Assembly: GCA_025642065.1 (NCBI GenBank)
Contig: JAODUP010000359.1
Coordinates: forward strand, 591,001 to 655,000
From: Paralvinella palmiformis
Taxonomy: Eukaryota > Annelida > Polychaeta > Terebellida > Alvinellidae
DNA: 64,000 nt
Direction: 5' to 3'
Positions 45,974-56,159 of the stretch are shown piece after piece (positions within the stretch are counted from its first letter, which is position 1; each line of letters starts with the position of its first letter). The notes beneath the pieces were generated by a model, which worked only from the letters and a program-made list of their open reading frames with translations, ran no database searches and was not told where the DNA came from. The position numbers and the translations under genes were made by a program.

Positions 45974-48900
45974 GCTTTTACATTATAGTGTATTCATTAT
46001 ATAATATGTGGCTGACTCTAATGCCTTTCTTCCACCCATAGAGAGCAAATAGAGATGAAATTCGGTTAAAGTGGTTGCCGTAAGAACTATTTACATTCGG
46101 AGAGGATCTTTAACGTCCTACCCTAGCAGCAATGTTTAAAACGTGGCCACCACCATCCCTTACCAGTTGCTGTAGAGCGAGGTAACATTTCTCGACCGAC
46201 TTAGCCGTAGCAGCCAATGCCTGACTTAGCTTGTCCTCAGAGTTTGACCACAGTGTGAACACTGGGCCCCATTCATTCAGCTCGGATAAATGATCTGAAT
46301 CGCAAACAAAGGTCAAGCTGTAGGGACAATCGTCTCGGTGCAATAGTTGATGAAAACACACAAATAATATAAATGACCCCAAACACATAAGAACAAATAA
46401 AAAGATATATAATCACAACCATTTGTGATATAAGCATAGATTTCTTAAAATAGTAGATTGCAAAATATCATCAATTCTAACTTCTACTATTTGCTGGACA
46501 TATTGCTAATTCAACACAACGAGATGTCATAATTCACAGGGAAAAATACAATACATGAAAGAAACGGTTTGTCAAAATAGTAGTTTGCCAATTATTAACT
46601 ACTGTTTAATATTAGTCCATTGTTATGTTAATTTCCAAAGGTTGGTGTGAATGTTCCCAGGTGATCTAGTGTCAATAAAATACATAAAAATAAAACATAT
46701 CCAGTCATCTTGATAACATGTAGACACTTAGGTGTTAAGCTTTGGTGTGTGCACGCATGTAGTATGTCGCATTTGTACACGGTGAAAAAAGCAATTAGAC
46801 TTCTATTAGATCAAATAAATTTATGGCCGACTTCAAAACAACTGGTATTATTCAGTGTATGTTTATTGAAAAACTAAGGGAAGGCAATTGTTTACACCAA
46901 AACAGCCTTCCCATAAATGGTGGTGTAGCGGATGAATTAGTTGAAGGTCGACTCGATCTGTACTACATATTTTCCGCATCCTAGCACCAATCCAGGTCAA
47001 ATGTAGAAACAAATATCGATGCATAAAAGACACCCAATTAGTAAAATGTTCTCCCGCAAATTAATACTAAAGTTTAATAAAGATGTATGGTAGAAATCAC
47101 AATTCAATTTCTAACTGGTAGACTGATATTTTGGTTCCTAGGAGACTGAAGTTTGTTTCTGATTTAATACGTATACCATATTATTTGATACACAACCTAC
47201 GACGCAGTGAAGTGTATGGATTGAATACACTGATGAAGTGGTGATCATATAATACTCAAGTCAGACCTTGTTGTTCTCGGAGTATCCTTTGAGATATTCT
47301 GTCTAGTACTCCCAGCTTGTCACCAAAACTACTGATGTACTCGTGCATTGTGGTGAACTCCTCTGGTCGATTCTTCACCATGTAGGCAGCACTTATATTG
47401 TGAATGGAGTCTGTTATACGAGACATGAATCCTGCCCCCTCCTTTTTAGCAGCTGCGAATTCCTGTAGGATAGGCATACAGATATAATGTATTTTCAAAT
47501 AAATACAAATAAATAAATACAAACACTGACAGTGTTGTGATTATTAACACCAGTTGAAAGATGACATACCTATCACTGTCACAGCCGAAACAGATCTTTA
47601 AAAAATGCATGACTTTTAAGTAACATTTTAAATAACACAAAATCAAACAACATTCTAGAACTTACAGCTTGTTTAGCAGTCAAGAATGTCATGAAATATT
47701 TATTAAATGACAACACGGGATGATCAGCAATCCTCTGCAGGAAAATCTGTAGAGCAAACTTTCGTGTTTTGACGAAATCCTGACTGAATCTATCTAGACG
47801 TTTCAGACTGTGTTTCTCTGGTAGGGGCTGTGGTAAAAAAATCATAATTTTCTTATATGAGCTTATAAGGGTAGCAATTATTCACCAGCATGATCTGATT
47901 ACATTCCAGTTATTTCGCCATATAATGTCAACTTGCATGCTCAGTTTAAATGGAGCAAGCAGCACTTGTGGTATAAAATATTCCCTCCCATCCCCAAATT
48001 ATAGAACTTATTTCTACAATATACACACTTACAGTGGGGCAGACTCTGTGTGTGTGTGTGTGTGTGTGAAGATTTTGAATGTATGCACATATGAATCCAT
48101 AAATCTGTTTATGCACTAAAGCAGTGTATTTGGTCTACTCATATTAATTTGAGTGTATGCACGCATGCATCCATAAATCTGTTTATGCACTAAAGCAGTG
48201 TATTTGGTCTGCTCATATTAAAGCAGTAGGAACAAATGGAGTTTATATTTCCCAAAGGGTTTCCCTATCAGATCCTTTTGTATCACACAGGGTAAGTTTA
48301 ACATCCACCTTAGAATTTATTATAAGGAAAACGTTCAACTTATGAACTCAGCCGTACCATCTACAATCAGCTTAAAACAGAAATGACTTTAAACTTACCG
48401 GTACAAGTAAGACAGGGTGACATTCTTCTAGTCTCTGTCTTAACCATATGAAATCATTGTATCTTCTGCGCACTTGAAATTCTTCTCCTTCAAATTCAGA
48501 TCTAGTTGTCTGACATTAAATTGAAAAAACAAACACAAATTGATACGATACCATCGTCTCATCAAAGTAAAATTAAACATTTTATAATATAAAATCACCT
48601 TTAATAGACAATTTCCACAAAAGAATGCACTGTTCATATCTACTGTGGATTGCAGGTCAGTGAAGCCGTGTAGTAGCATGGAACAAGAAGTGTAATTCAC
48701 TAATTGATCTACAAGTTCTTGTAGCAGTTTCAATTTTATTAAATATAACGTAGAATTTTTTAAATTAATTATTTGTATGAGGAAAGTTGACTGTTTATTT
48801 TTGCTTGAAAAATTACATATTATTGAAAATAAATCATCAAGTTGGGAACTGTAATAGACAAATTATCAATATATGAAACATACTGTGATATCACAATTGG

Positions 48901-51900
48901 TAAAAGAATGTTTTTGTTAGATGGTTCAGCGAGCCCGGTGAAATGCAACCCGCAAACGGACGTTCCCTAGAAGGCGCAGTCATTGTCTATTAACTCACAG
49001 CTAATTAATGCAACTTAACAAATGGTGTTACTCTGTATATTTTATAAGCATACAATTAATAACATCTATTATTATATCACTTCCAACAAAGGCACAGTAT
49101 CCAACAGATGGTTATCTCCTTCTACATAAATAAAAGGGAATGTGTGTGGGTTTGTCTATGTTCACAAATAATACACCAAGTGGCAGCACTTTATGGCGGC
49201 TAATTGGTATTCCCCTGTGTGCTTTGAGTTCTCAGGTTAGTTTCTTTTTAATGAACATACACATGAATGTGTGTGTGTTTGTCTGTGTGTTCAACAAAAA
49301 TTATGACAAAAGTCTTGGTTGGGACTATGATGTTTACTCATTAAAATAGAATTTTCATTATTCTAAACCCTCTCCACAAGAGCAAGCTTTAAAATTCTTT
49401 TAAGTTTGTTAATAATAAAAGTGTGCACTACAGTAGAGATTTTGTTGTACCAGGAAACTTGATTTTTATAATTCTCAGAAGCATTTATGATGATTTGTCT
49501 GGTTTTCTGTAAAGAGAAGTAGCAAACTCAACCATATTCATCAGTAAATATTTGAGTAATTCATTTGAGATGATTTGGGAAATAGTTAGAGGGAAACCAA
49601 GCTTCACACAGTCCATACCTACTGGAAACTGTACATTACATTTCACATCAACTGAAAACTCATTAGAAACTCATTAGAAAAGTTCTTTAAAATATAAAGC
49701 CAAGTATTGCTATTACAGAAATTACCCCAATGCGGAAATCTATGTCTTTTAAAGCAAAACTCAGTTTTCCAATCATACCTTAGTGTTAACCCTGAATGTA
49801 ATATAAGATTCCATGGCTGTAGTGTGTTTCTCCGGATTATCAACAACCACAAACAGATCTTTGTTTTCGTCATCTGAATCACCTTCATTTATTGATGCGA
49901 TGGTGTGAGCTGGTTTGGAGGATAACGAATTATCAAATTCGAGCTTTGGCACTTCAGGACTCAGCTGAAAACAAGGAGAAAATACACATTACTGCTTACT
50001 TATATAACAGAGTTGTCAGGATTGGCTTCTTTAGTGATATCTCTGGTCTCAATTGGAACAAAAAGCAAGGAAAATGAGATGATCAAGCCACAGCCATTTA
50101 CTAATGGATGAAACAGCTAACAGATATGGCAACACTGAGATTCAATACCACAAACTGGAAGTTTGCTGTGGAGTGGGATTGATTCTGGCTGAAAATAAGA
50201 TTTGGCAGAAATAAATAAGATGAAAGATAATGAACATTTGGATATCATTAACATCAACAAATGTAACTATGTCCAGGCATAGCTGAAACTCAGTATAAAA
50301 AAGGTCTCTGACTTATTTATGTGCATAATGCAAAAGGTTATTGGACAGGCACTTAGGTTTGATTAGTTCCATTTCATCACACAAACACATGAAAGGATGA
50401 ACAACTACATCCATCTTGGACTATTATAAGCATCAAGTGACTGCGTCCTCATCGTCGTTCACATGAGAACAGAAGATAAGGACGGGGGAGAAACTATTGG
50501 TCAACACTGCTAGATAACTCTATATCCCGACTGCATTTAGCAAGGCTGTCAAATACGGAATTAACTTCTAATCAGGGTTGGCCGATAAAAACAACCGCCC
50601 CGGCTTTAACCGGTTAAAACTGCCCCAGTTAATACCCAACAAGGCGGTCAATACAAATTTTCAAAGATTGTTGTTATATGATAGATTCTGAACAACAAAT
50701 ATAATTAAAAATACATAAAACACACTGTATTTCATGTATTGAAACATTTGTTGAATGTGTTGTTCATGTCATTCTGATGTTAATTAAGCTATAGTGTTGA
50801 AACAAAGACAGTTTTATCAATATAATTTATTACATTTGCATCTGACTGTAGTCTTACTACCTTTAATTGTGTCAAAAAAGTTCTACACTAGATCCCTGGG
50901 CTTCATTGTGTTGAGCTGTATAGTCAAGACAGATAATAATATTAATAATGGCACTGGTAGCACTAGACAATATTCACTGAAAAATTGTTCACTGTGGCTT
51001 GTAGATATTCTATCACTGGCAGATTAAGGTGCGTAGACAACTCGTCCCGGGAAAAAGAGATGTAAATCAATTTATTAATATTTGTATGTGTGTATTATAT
51101 ATATTGACACCTTGGTAGTAGTTTACTTGCTGTGCAAGAATGATATGGAATAAGTGCATGTAGCTGTGTGAAAAGTAGTGGTAATGAATCTAAGCCATGT
51201 CTATTTATCTTCATTATTCAGAAATTGCAAATATTATTTAGCCTGCAACACAAAGTACAAACCCAAAATTTATTTGATGCTGTTAAAACAACATGACAGG
51301 AACTAAAAATTGATTTAGCACACAAACATTTAGCACATACACACACAGAGATACATTTGTCAGAATACACACACACACTTCTATTTGTCCAAAAATTAGG
51401 ATTGCAGCCCTGTATTATATTTAATATGTTTTTGACAAATGTCACCAACAATTAACTATCAGTGACACTGTGGGGATTATTAATCTGAGAAGATGGGAAT
51501 TACTAGTTATTCTTGATATGTAAACATGTTCTAATACCACCATGTTCTGATACTAATAAATCAATATCATACAGTGCTATGTGCCAAAGGTGATATAATA
51601 AACCAATCAAATCTTAGTTATATTTCTTAAAACTATTGTTAAATAGTTGAATAAATAAATTATTAATTGTCTCCTGTGTGTGAATGTACTCAGGAGATAC
51701 TATGGTTTACGTGTCAATATGCCACCACACCAAATAATTTTTTTGCAAATTATTGCCTTACAAAAAGGGATTTTTGAATTGACCAGTATAAGGTGTTTTT
51801 AACCAGTATTGATCACTTGTCTGGTCAATACTCTTACTGATCAGTCTTTTGCCAACCCTGCTTCTGATTTCTCTGTAACCCCAAAACACTATATGACATA

Positions 51901-53078
51901 AGCTATCCAGTGTCAAACAGTAATAAAGCTGGTAATTTTTAGCTGCAAAGACTAGCCACTTAAGCCATAAACCCCAGGAACCATCACCAAAAACAGCATT
52001 ACTATTTCCATCGTTTTAAATGTTTGTATGTACATTATCATCATCATTAAGGTAGGCTAAACGCGCCGACTGACATCCAAAGGTAATGAAGCTAAATCAA
52101 AGATGAAACGCCATTCGGATACGCCCATGCCAAATTCAAACTCAGGTGGTAGTGATCTGTGATCCAACGTGCCACCAGTTAGACCAAGGAGGTGCCCATA
52201 TTAAACAAGAAACCTAGATAAATAATTTAAAAAAAAATCAACTAAACCTAATAATAGAGCTGCTATTTTATAAGTGAAAATTTTTTAGTTGATCAATAAA
52301 TTATCATGATTCTGTATCACACAGTAAATAAGGCAATAAGTGAATAACAGAATTATAGAATAGATCTTATCTGGCATAAAAAGCGGATCTATAGACCCAG
52401 CATTGTTACGCCCCTTATATTTATTTTACAAGTACTTTTATTCACAATTTCTAATCATGACGATAATAACGAAATTTGAATAAAATATATAAATATAGCG
52501 TACATCCAATGCGGAAATTGTGGGACCAGCTAGTATACTGTATAGCAATGTAGTATCTTCCTATTGGTGCCTACCATTGATAATGTTATCAGAACACGAG
52601 AAATGTGAAACAGATTAATTTGGCAGTGAGGAACGATGGATTCGTGTTATCGCAAATTTTATCATAGAATTATTGATGGCAAGTGTTGAAGTGATGTATC
52701 CATTAAAATCAAACCAGGACAATTAAAAAACCATAGCACAGCACACCGAGATGACGACCATATTCATACAGAATCACTCGAACACGACAACGTATCTGGT
52801 TAATTTTCCCATATAAATATCCTTATATGAACATATAACTACATGCACTGATAAAGTGATATCTAGACCCACTTATCCCATGCAAACGGCGCCTAAATTA
52901 TAAATGGACGCGGTGCCACCAACAAGAATCAGATAAATATAAAGGTGTATACATCGATATTAAATTCTTCGAAATCGTCTTCCAAGCTTTGTCCCAACGA
53001 ATCTTTGGCCCCTAAAGGGTCAACGAAATCGTCGTTCGAGTCCGATGACATAGTTCTGCCAGACGATGAATCTGCCAT
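39464..53078 (-). CDS. SNX30: Sorting nexin of the SNX7/SNX30 type (12 exons)
   Basis: Eleven firm exons plus one 9-nt microexon join in phase to a complete protein of 477 residues (480 with the microexon). SNX30 and SNX7 are endosomal proteins that bind phosphoinositide membranes through a PX domain and curve them through a BAR domain; they act with SNX4 in recycling and autophagy traffic. Residues 1-42 form an acidic N-terminus. The PX domain spans about 72-190 and contains [10 protein letters not shown] near 118-127, the lipid-binding Arg-Arg-Tyr motif. The BAR domain spans about 210-450 and includes [20 protein letters not shown], nearly identical to vertebrate SNX30. The C-terminus ends [11 protein letters not shown] plus an acidic tail longer than in the vertebrate proteins. 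ATG at 53,076-53,078, TAA at 39,464-39,466. Invertebrates often have one gene standing for both SNX7 and SNX30, so the symbol is a family label. The gene reads away from the transposon on its right and towards MIB1, on the same strand. Confidence 0.94.
40879..41031 (-). CDS. SNX30: SNX exon 11 (BAR helix 3)
   Basis: Begins [20 protein letters not shown], the most conserved part of the BAR region, and ends RQIQYYQK. Acceptor TTTTCAG, donor AAG|GTGTGT. Confidence 0.96.
41138..41160. repeat. (AT)n microsatellite
   Basis: Eleven AT dinucleotides about 110 bp upstream of SNX exon 11. Confidence 0.9.
42959..43063 (-). CDS. SNX30: SNX exon 10 (BAR)
   Basis: Thirty-five codons from [15 protein letters not shown] to [12 protein letters not shown]. 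Acceptor TTTGTAG, donor GAG|GTAGTG. Diverged from vertebrate SNX30, where this segment differs in length. Confidence 0.92.
43244..43252 (-). CDS. SNX30: Candidate SNX microexon (9 nt, VEE)
   Basis: GTGGAAGAG is flanked by CAACAG before and GTAACT after, on the gene's strand, inside the intron between exons 8 and 10. Both flanking exons are in phase 0, so inclusion adds Val-Glu-Glu without changing the frame. No homolog is known to me that fixes it, so alternative use or chance is possible. Confidence 0.45.
44680..44766 (-). CDS. SNX30: SNX exon 8 (BAR)
   Basis: Twenty-nine codons from [20 protein letters not shown] to KKDERDQ. Acceptor TTTATAG, donor CAG|GTACGG. Confidence 0.94.
45153..45221 (-). 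CDS. SNX30: SNX exon 7 (BAR)
   Basis: Twenty-three codons, [20 protein letters not shown] then AVK. Acceptor TTTTCAG, donor GTTAATAT. Confidence 0.92.
45945..45973. repeat. (AT)n microsatellite
   Basis: Fourteen AT dinucleotides in SNX intron 6. Confidence 0.92.
46164..46294 (-). CDS. SNX30: SNX exon 6 (BAR)
   Basis: Begins [20 protein letters not shown] after a split Asp codon and ends YLALQQL. Acceptor GATTCAG, donor GTAAGGGA. Confidence 0.94.
47267..47462 (-). CDS. SNX30: SNX exon 5 (BAR helix 1)
   Basis: Begins [20 protein letters not shown] and ends RILREQQ plus one base. Acceptor CCTACAG, donor AAG|GTCTGA. Confidence 0.94.
47666..47827 (-). CDS. SNX30: SNX exon 4 (PX end)
   Basis: Begins [20 protein letters not shown], the Pro-rich loop and following helix, and continues through [20 protein letters not shown] to KQA. 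Acceptor ACCACAG, donor GTAAGTTC. Confidence 0.96.
48046..48068. repeat. (GT)n microsatellite
   Basis: About eleven GT dinucleotides. They directly precede the 74-bp tandem duplication. Confidence 0.9.
48079..48220. repeat. Tandem duplication, 74-bp unit
   Basis: Two copies starting at 48,081 and 48,155, sharing ATCCATAAATCTGTTTATGC, then ACTAAAGCAGTGTATTTGGT and more. They differ at only a few positions, so the duplication is fairly recent. It lies in SNX intron 3. Confidence 0.9.
48399..48509 (-). CDS. SNX30: SNX exon 3 (PX core)
   Basis: Encodes [19 protein letters not shown], the phosphoinositide-binding core, and ends HPVLLVP. Acceptor ATGTCAG, donor CCG|GTAAGT. Confidence 0.96.
49779..49964 (-). 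CDS. SNX30: SNX exon 2 (start of PX domain)
   Basis: From [14 protein letters not shown] through an acidic stretch to [12 protein letters not shown] and YITFRVNTK, the first strands of the PX domain. Acceptor TTTTCAG, donor GTATGATT. Confidence 0.94.
50573..51860. mobile_element. Non-autonomous hAT-type transposon, 1,288 bp
   Basis: The ends are CAGGGTTGGC and its exact reverse complement GCCAACCCTG. They are flanked by CTTCTAAT (50,565-50,572) and CTTCTGAT (51,861-51,868), an 8-bp target duplication with one difference, the length typical of hAT elements. The inside has no transposase; the 77-codon open frame at 50,794 has no known motif. The left subterminal part is GC-rich (CGCCCCGGCTTTAACCGG). 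It lies in SNX intron 1. Confidence 0.85.
52040..52197 (-). mobile_element. SINE family A, near full length
   Basis: On the minus strand: head TTGGTCTAACTGGTGGCACG, box B GAGTTTGAATTTGG (eroded), body GGGCGTATCCGAATGG. The tail has two ATC triplets. It lies in SNX intron 1, right of the hAT element and in the sense orientation. Confidence 0.8.
52953..53078 (-). CDS. SNX30: SNX exon 1 (start codon)
   Basis: Forty-two codons beginning [20 protein letters not shown] and ending FEEFNID. A second in-frame ATG lies at codon 10. Donor GAT|GTATAC is moderate; phase and homology support it. The following intron (3 kb) carries the hAT-type element. Confidence 0.88.
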
Positions 53079-54289
53079 CGTCTTCGCTTTTCCCTAGTTT
53101 TGACAGCTGGGCGGACAGCAGGTGATGGGCAGCCGCTTATAACATCGATACAACTCATACACTGTCAGGTGAACAATTGTCTGGTTGATAGATGGGGAAT
53201 AATATCCCGATGTAGTAAAATGACAATCAATAGAATGTGGAGTCGGTTAACAATAGACTGAATCGGTGACGACATAATAGCAGTATTGTTCCACTAATGA
53301 TTAAATGGACTATTTGATAGTGTCAGGTGCGGCCCTATTCCGTGTTTACAAATAAGGCTTGGTCTCTCTCTCTCTTGTTATTCATTCAATCATTGTTCCC
53401 GTGGATTTCCGGTCGCGGGAGTTTCGACTGTTGTTGTTTCCCAGTTTCTAATTATATTGGAAAGTCATAGTGTTTCTTTGGAAATATGTACGAATCGTAT
53501 TTCGTTATGCAACGAATTATGCAAACAAATCTGATTAAAGCGCCAAATTACGAACATTCACTTATTTCGTATTATATTTATAATTATTTATTAAAACGTT
53601 CGACTTTTGAGTTTATCGACTCTCAGTAGATCTAGTATAAGTAATTAAGTAAGTAATTTATTCACTAACAACATCGTGATATAATAATACAGGTACATAA
53701 TATGTTAAATTATCTATCCATAAATGTGATGTTGTTAGCCAGGACAGCCGATAGCCATAAAGACTGTCTTCCCCAGCGTCCCAACACTTGAAGACAAAAT
53801 AAAACCCAAATTAAAACAAATAAATCGACAATGGATGATTCGAGATGATGTGAAATAATTAGTGAGTGAAGGTGAAGGTAGATCAATCTAATACATCAGT
53901 ATGCCGCTGCCCGATCATGGAGTAGTCTGTCGCTAATGCAAGTGAGCCCGGGGGGACGGGACACCAACCATCAATCGGAGAATGCTGGCATCGGATTGGG
54001 CCGATGAGAATATACTAATAATATCAACAATGTAAAAATGGGTGGTAGATGAGCATAGGATTGGAGGTCGACATTCAAATGTCAATGATTCCGATTAATA
54101 AAAATTATCAGCTAGTAATATGTAAAGTATCAATTGAAAATTGTTTGCAATGTACGCTAATTTGAGCGAGGGCATTCGGAGCACACGGCATTGTTACAAC
54201 GTTCAATTTGGATGCTGTATCAGTTAATAAATGACTTCTTTGCTCTAAATTAAAAAATATTTTTGTTCAGGATTGAAAGCACGTCGTTG

Positions 54290-54291
<2 letters not shown>
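53079..54291 (-). promoter_or_regulatory. SNX upstream region
   Basis: Presumed 5' UTR and promoter lie in the first few hundred bases, where CpG is more frequent. No TATA box is evident. Nothing else is recognised up to the (AG)n tract. Confidence 0.3.

Positions 54292-54320
<29 letters not shown>
54292..54320. repeat. (AG)n microsatellite
   Basis: Fourteen AG dinucleotides. Confidence 0.93.
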
Positions 54321-54323
<3 letters not shown>

Positions 54324-54783
54324 TACTCCACCCTACGTCATTAACTGGTTCTAAAGGCCATGACGTAACCCAGTTTTTGACCGGACGTAATACCTTAAAA
54401 TCCATTTCAATGTAAATATTTACAAAATGTTTTTTATGTGTTTTAATTTTTTTAGCTTTTTAATTGTATCTTTTAATGTTAATTTATTTATTTCACATCC
54501 TTTTATTACGACGTAGATGACGTAGCTGAGTGACGCCTTTGTGGCTTGATGCTAGTTATTTAGATCATACCCATCCATTGTTTGTTCAATAAAAGTGTTT
54601 GGAATATTTTGATATGGTAAAATTAAAAACATTGATATCTATAAAGACCAAAATAACATGTTACCTATATCAATCTACAATTTGTTTCCATAACAATAGA
54701 AGAAATACATTCATATGGTACCAGGTCTAGTAAAAAGGGAAATTTTAATGTAAAATTTTGTATGACGAAAAGAAAGTTATTGT

Positions 54784-54785
<2 letters not shown>

Positions 54786-54844
<59 letters not shown>
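54786..54844. repeat. Compound (AT)n(GT)n microsatellite
   Basis: About 16 AT followed directly by about 13 GT dinucleotides. Confidence 0.95.
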
Positions 54845-54847
<3 letters not shown>

Positions 54848-54853
54848 CTACCT

Positions 54854-55033
54854 GGTGCATGATTGAGAATTGCTTAAATAATGTGAGAATGTCCAATTGA
54901 ATATAGCCACTCTCCCGATGTCTGTCATACAAACAATCAACAATTTCGACAATTACAACCAAGAGCCAAGCTGTTCGTAGCCCCAAGAGTGTAAACCGGA
55001 CGACAGGAAGAATAGTTGACGTACAGCACGCTC
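54854..55033 (-). CDS. Coding-like open frame with membrane-type segment, uncertain
   Basis: On the minus strand an open frame without ATG reads ILPVVRFTLLGLRTAWLLVV, then IVEIVDCLYDRHRESGYIQL and ends FKQFSIMHQ just before a donor-like CAG|GTAGGC. It has one strong hydrophobic segment and a charged loop, like an exon of a membrane protein. An acceptor that avoids the in-frame TGA upstream is not visible. I cannot name a family. It could be a relic or chance. Confidence 0.2.
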
Positions 55034-55152
55034 AATTCTGAGAAGATTTGATCAAGTCTATCGTATTTTGTTTGCAAGATGTGGTAATCGGTACGTTATG
55101 ACAAGCTCCCATACTATATAAAACTGTCACCGATGTTAATTAACAACACTCT

Positions 55153-55520
55153 AGTGAGCTCCGGTGGTCTAGTGGTTAAGCACCCGGCACTTGGTGCCAA
55201 CGGTCGCAGGTTCGAACCACATAAGAGGTCGAAACTTTTCCAGGGATTAATTTCTCGGCTCACTACATCGTGGGTGGCTGACCACGTTAAATGGCGCAGC
55301 CGTCTCCACTGAATTATTTAAAATAAAGGGGGACGTTAAAAACCCCCTGAGGACGTAAAACACTCTGGCAGTGACCACCCTCAGGCTATTTCGGCTCCAT
55401 CTTTCCGTACTGCTCCCCTGTGAGTGGTGGGGGGAGGAGGTTTCTCAACCACTCCAACATAGAGGCTGTGCTGATTAAGCGACAGCCTGGGGATTCTCCC
55501 CGAACAACAAAACCAATTAA
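55153..55520 (+). mobile_element. tRNA-derived SINE, family C
   Basis: Head CCGGTGGTCTAGTGGTTAAG (box A) and CGCAGGTTCGAACCACAT (box B) with tRNA-like spacing. The body contains CACTACATCGTGGGTGGCTG, TGACCACCCTCAGG and GACAGCCTGGGGATTCTCCC. It differs from families A and B throughout the body. Only this copy is in the window, so the element ends are approximate. Confidence 0.72.
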
Positions 55521-55784
55521 CAACAAGAACATGGGCGGTCATGAGAATCACGACTGGAAAATATTTGGATCTTTTAAACGCTCGTATTATTGCTTGTTAT
55601 TGATTGTCCATGCAACAATTTCAGACTGTCTGCCGATGTTAATGTATTTTTTCACCTAAAAACATTACACATTAAGCTAAAGTTCTGGTTATTGGTAACC
55701 TCTAGGCCGTAGCTCATACATAAACACGCATATATACAACCACCACCACCACACAAGCACGCTCGCACGCTTGTTATTGGTTAG

Positions 55785-56108
55785 TGGGAATAGTGGGGAA
55801 GATTTGCGAAATAATTGTGCATTTTCTGATAAAAGCACCACATTTGGTACAAACACTACTTAATATGTAATAAAATGATTTAGATATCATACTGAGTCTA
55901 ATTTGGTCCCTGACAAAATGGCAAAATCCAAGATGGCCACCATCCAATTCCGGAATATGTTTAAAATGCCGTATCCTTGTGAATAAATGTCATACAAACA
56001 TGAATGAAGTGTTGTTTTCATACACACTGAATCTATTCCAGTCACAACTGAATTAATTAAATGTACAAAAACTAGTCTAATTGAAATTTGTATGTTTAAA
56101 TCCATGAG
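55785..56108. repeat. Left terminal inverted repeat of the transposon
   Basis: Matches the reverse complement of 61,939-62,235 over its length. Shared blocks include AATTGTGCATTTTCTGATAA, ACTTAATATGTAATAAAA, CAAGATGGCCACCATC and GAATAAATGTCATACAAACA. The left copy has an insertion of about 37 bases near 56,025-56,065. Confidence 0.88.
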
Positions 56109-56159
56109 TGTTCAATTGGATTTATATTTACAGGTGATTGAAGATATGTGTGGCTAATC

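Noticed and set aside
55160..55235. Apparent tRNA gene
   Set aside because: A and B boxes are present but the stems do not close as in a functional tRNA, and a long SINE body follows.
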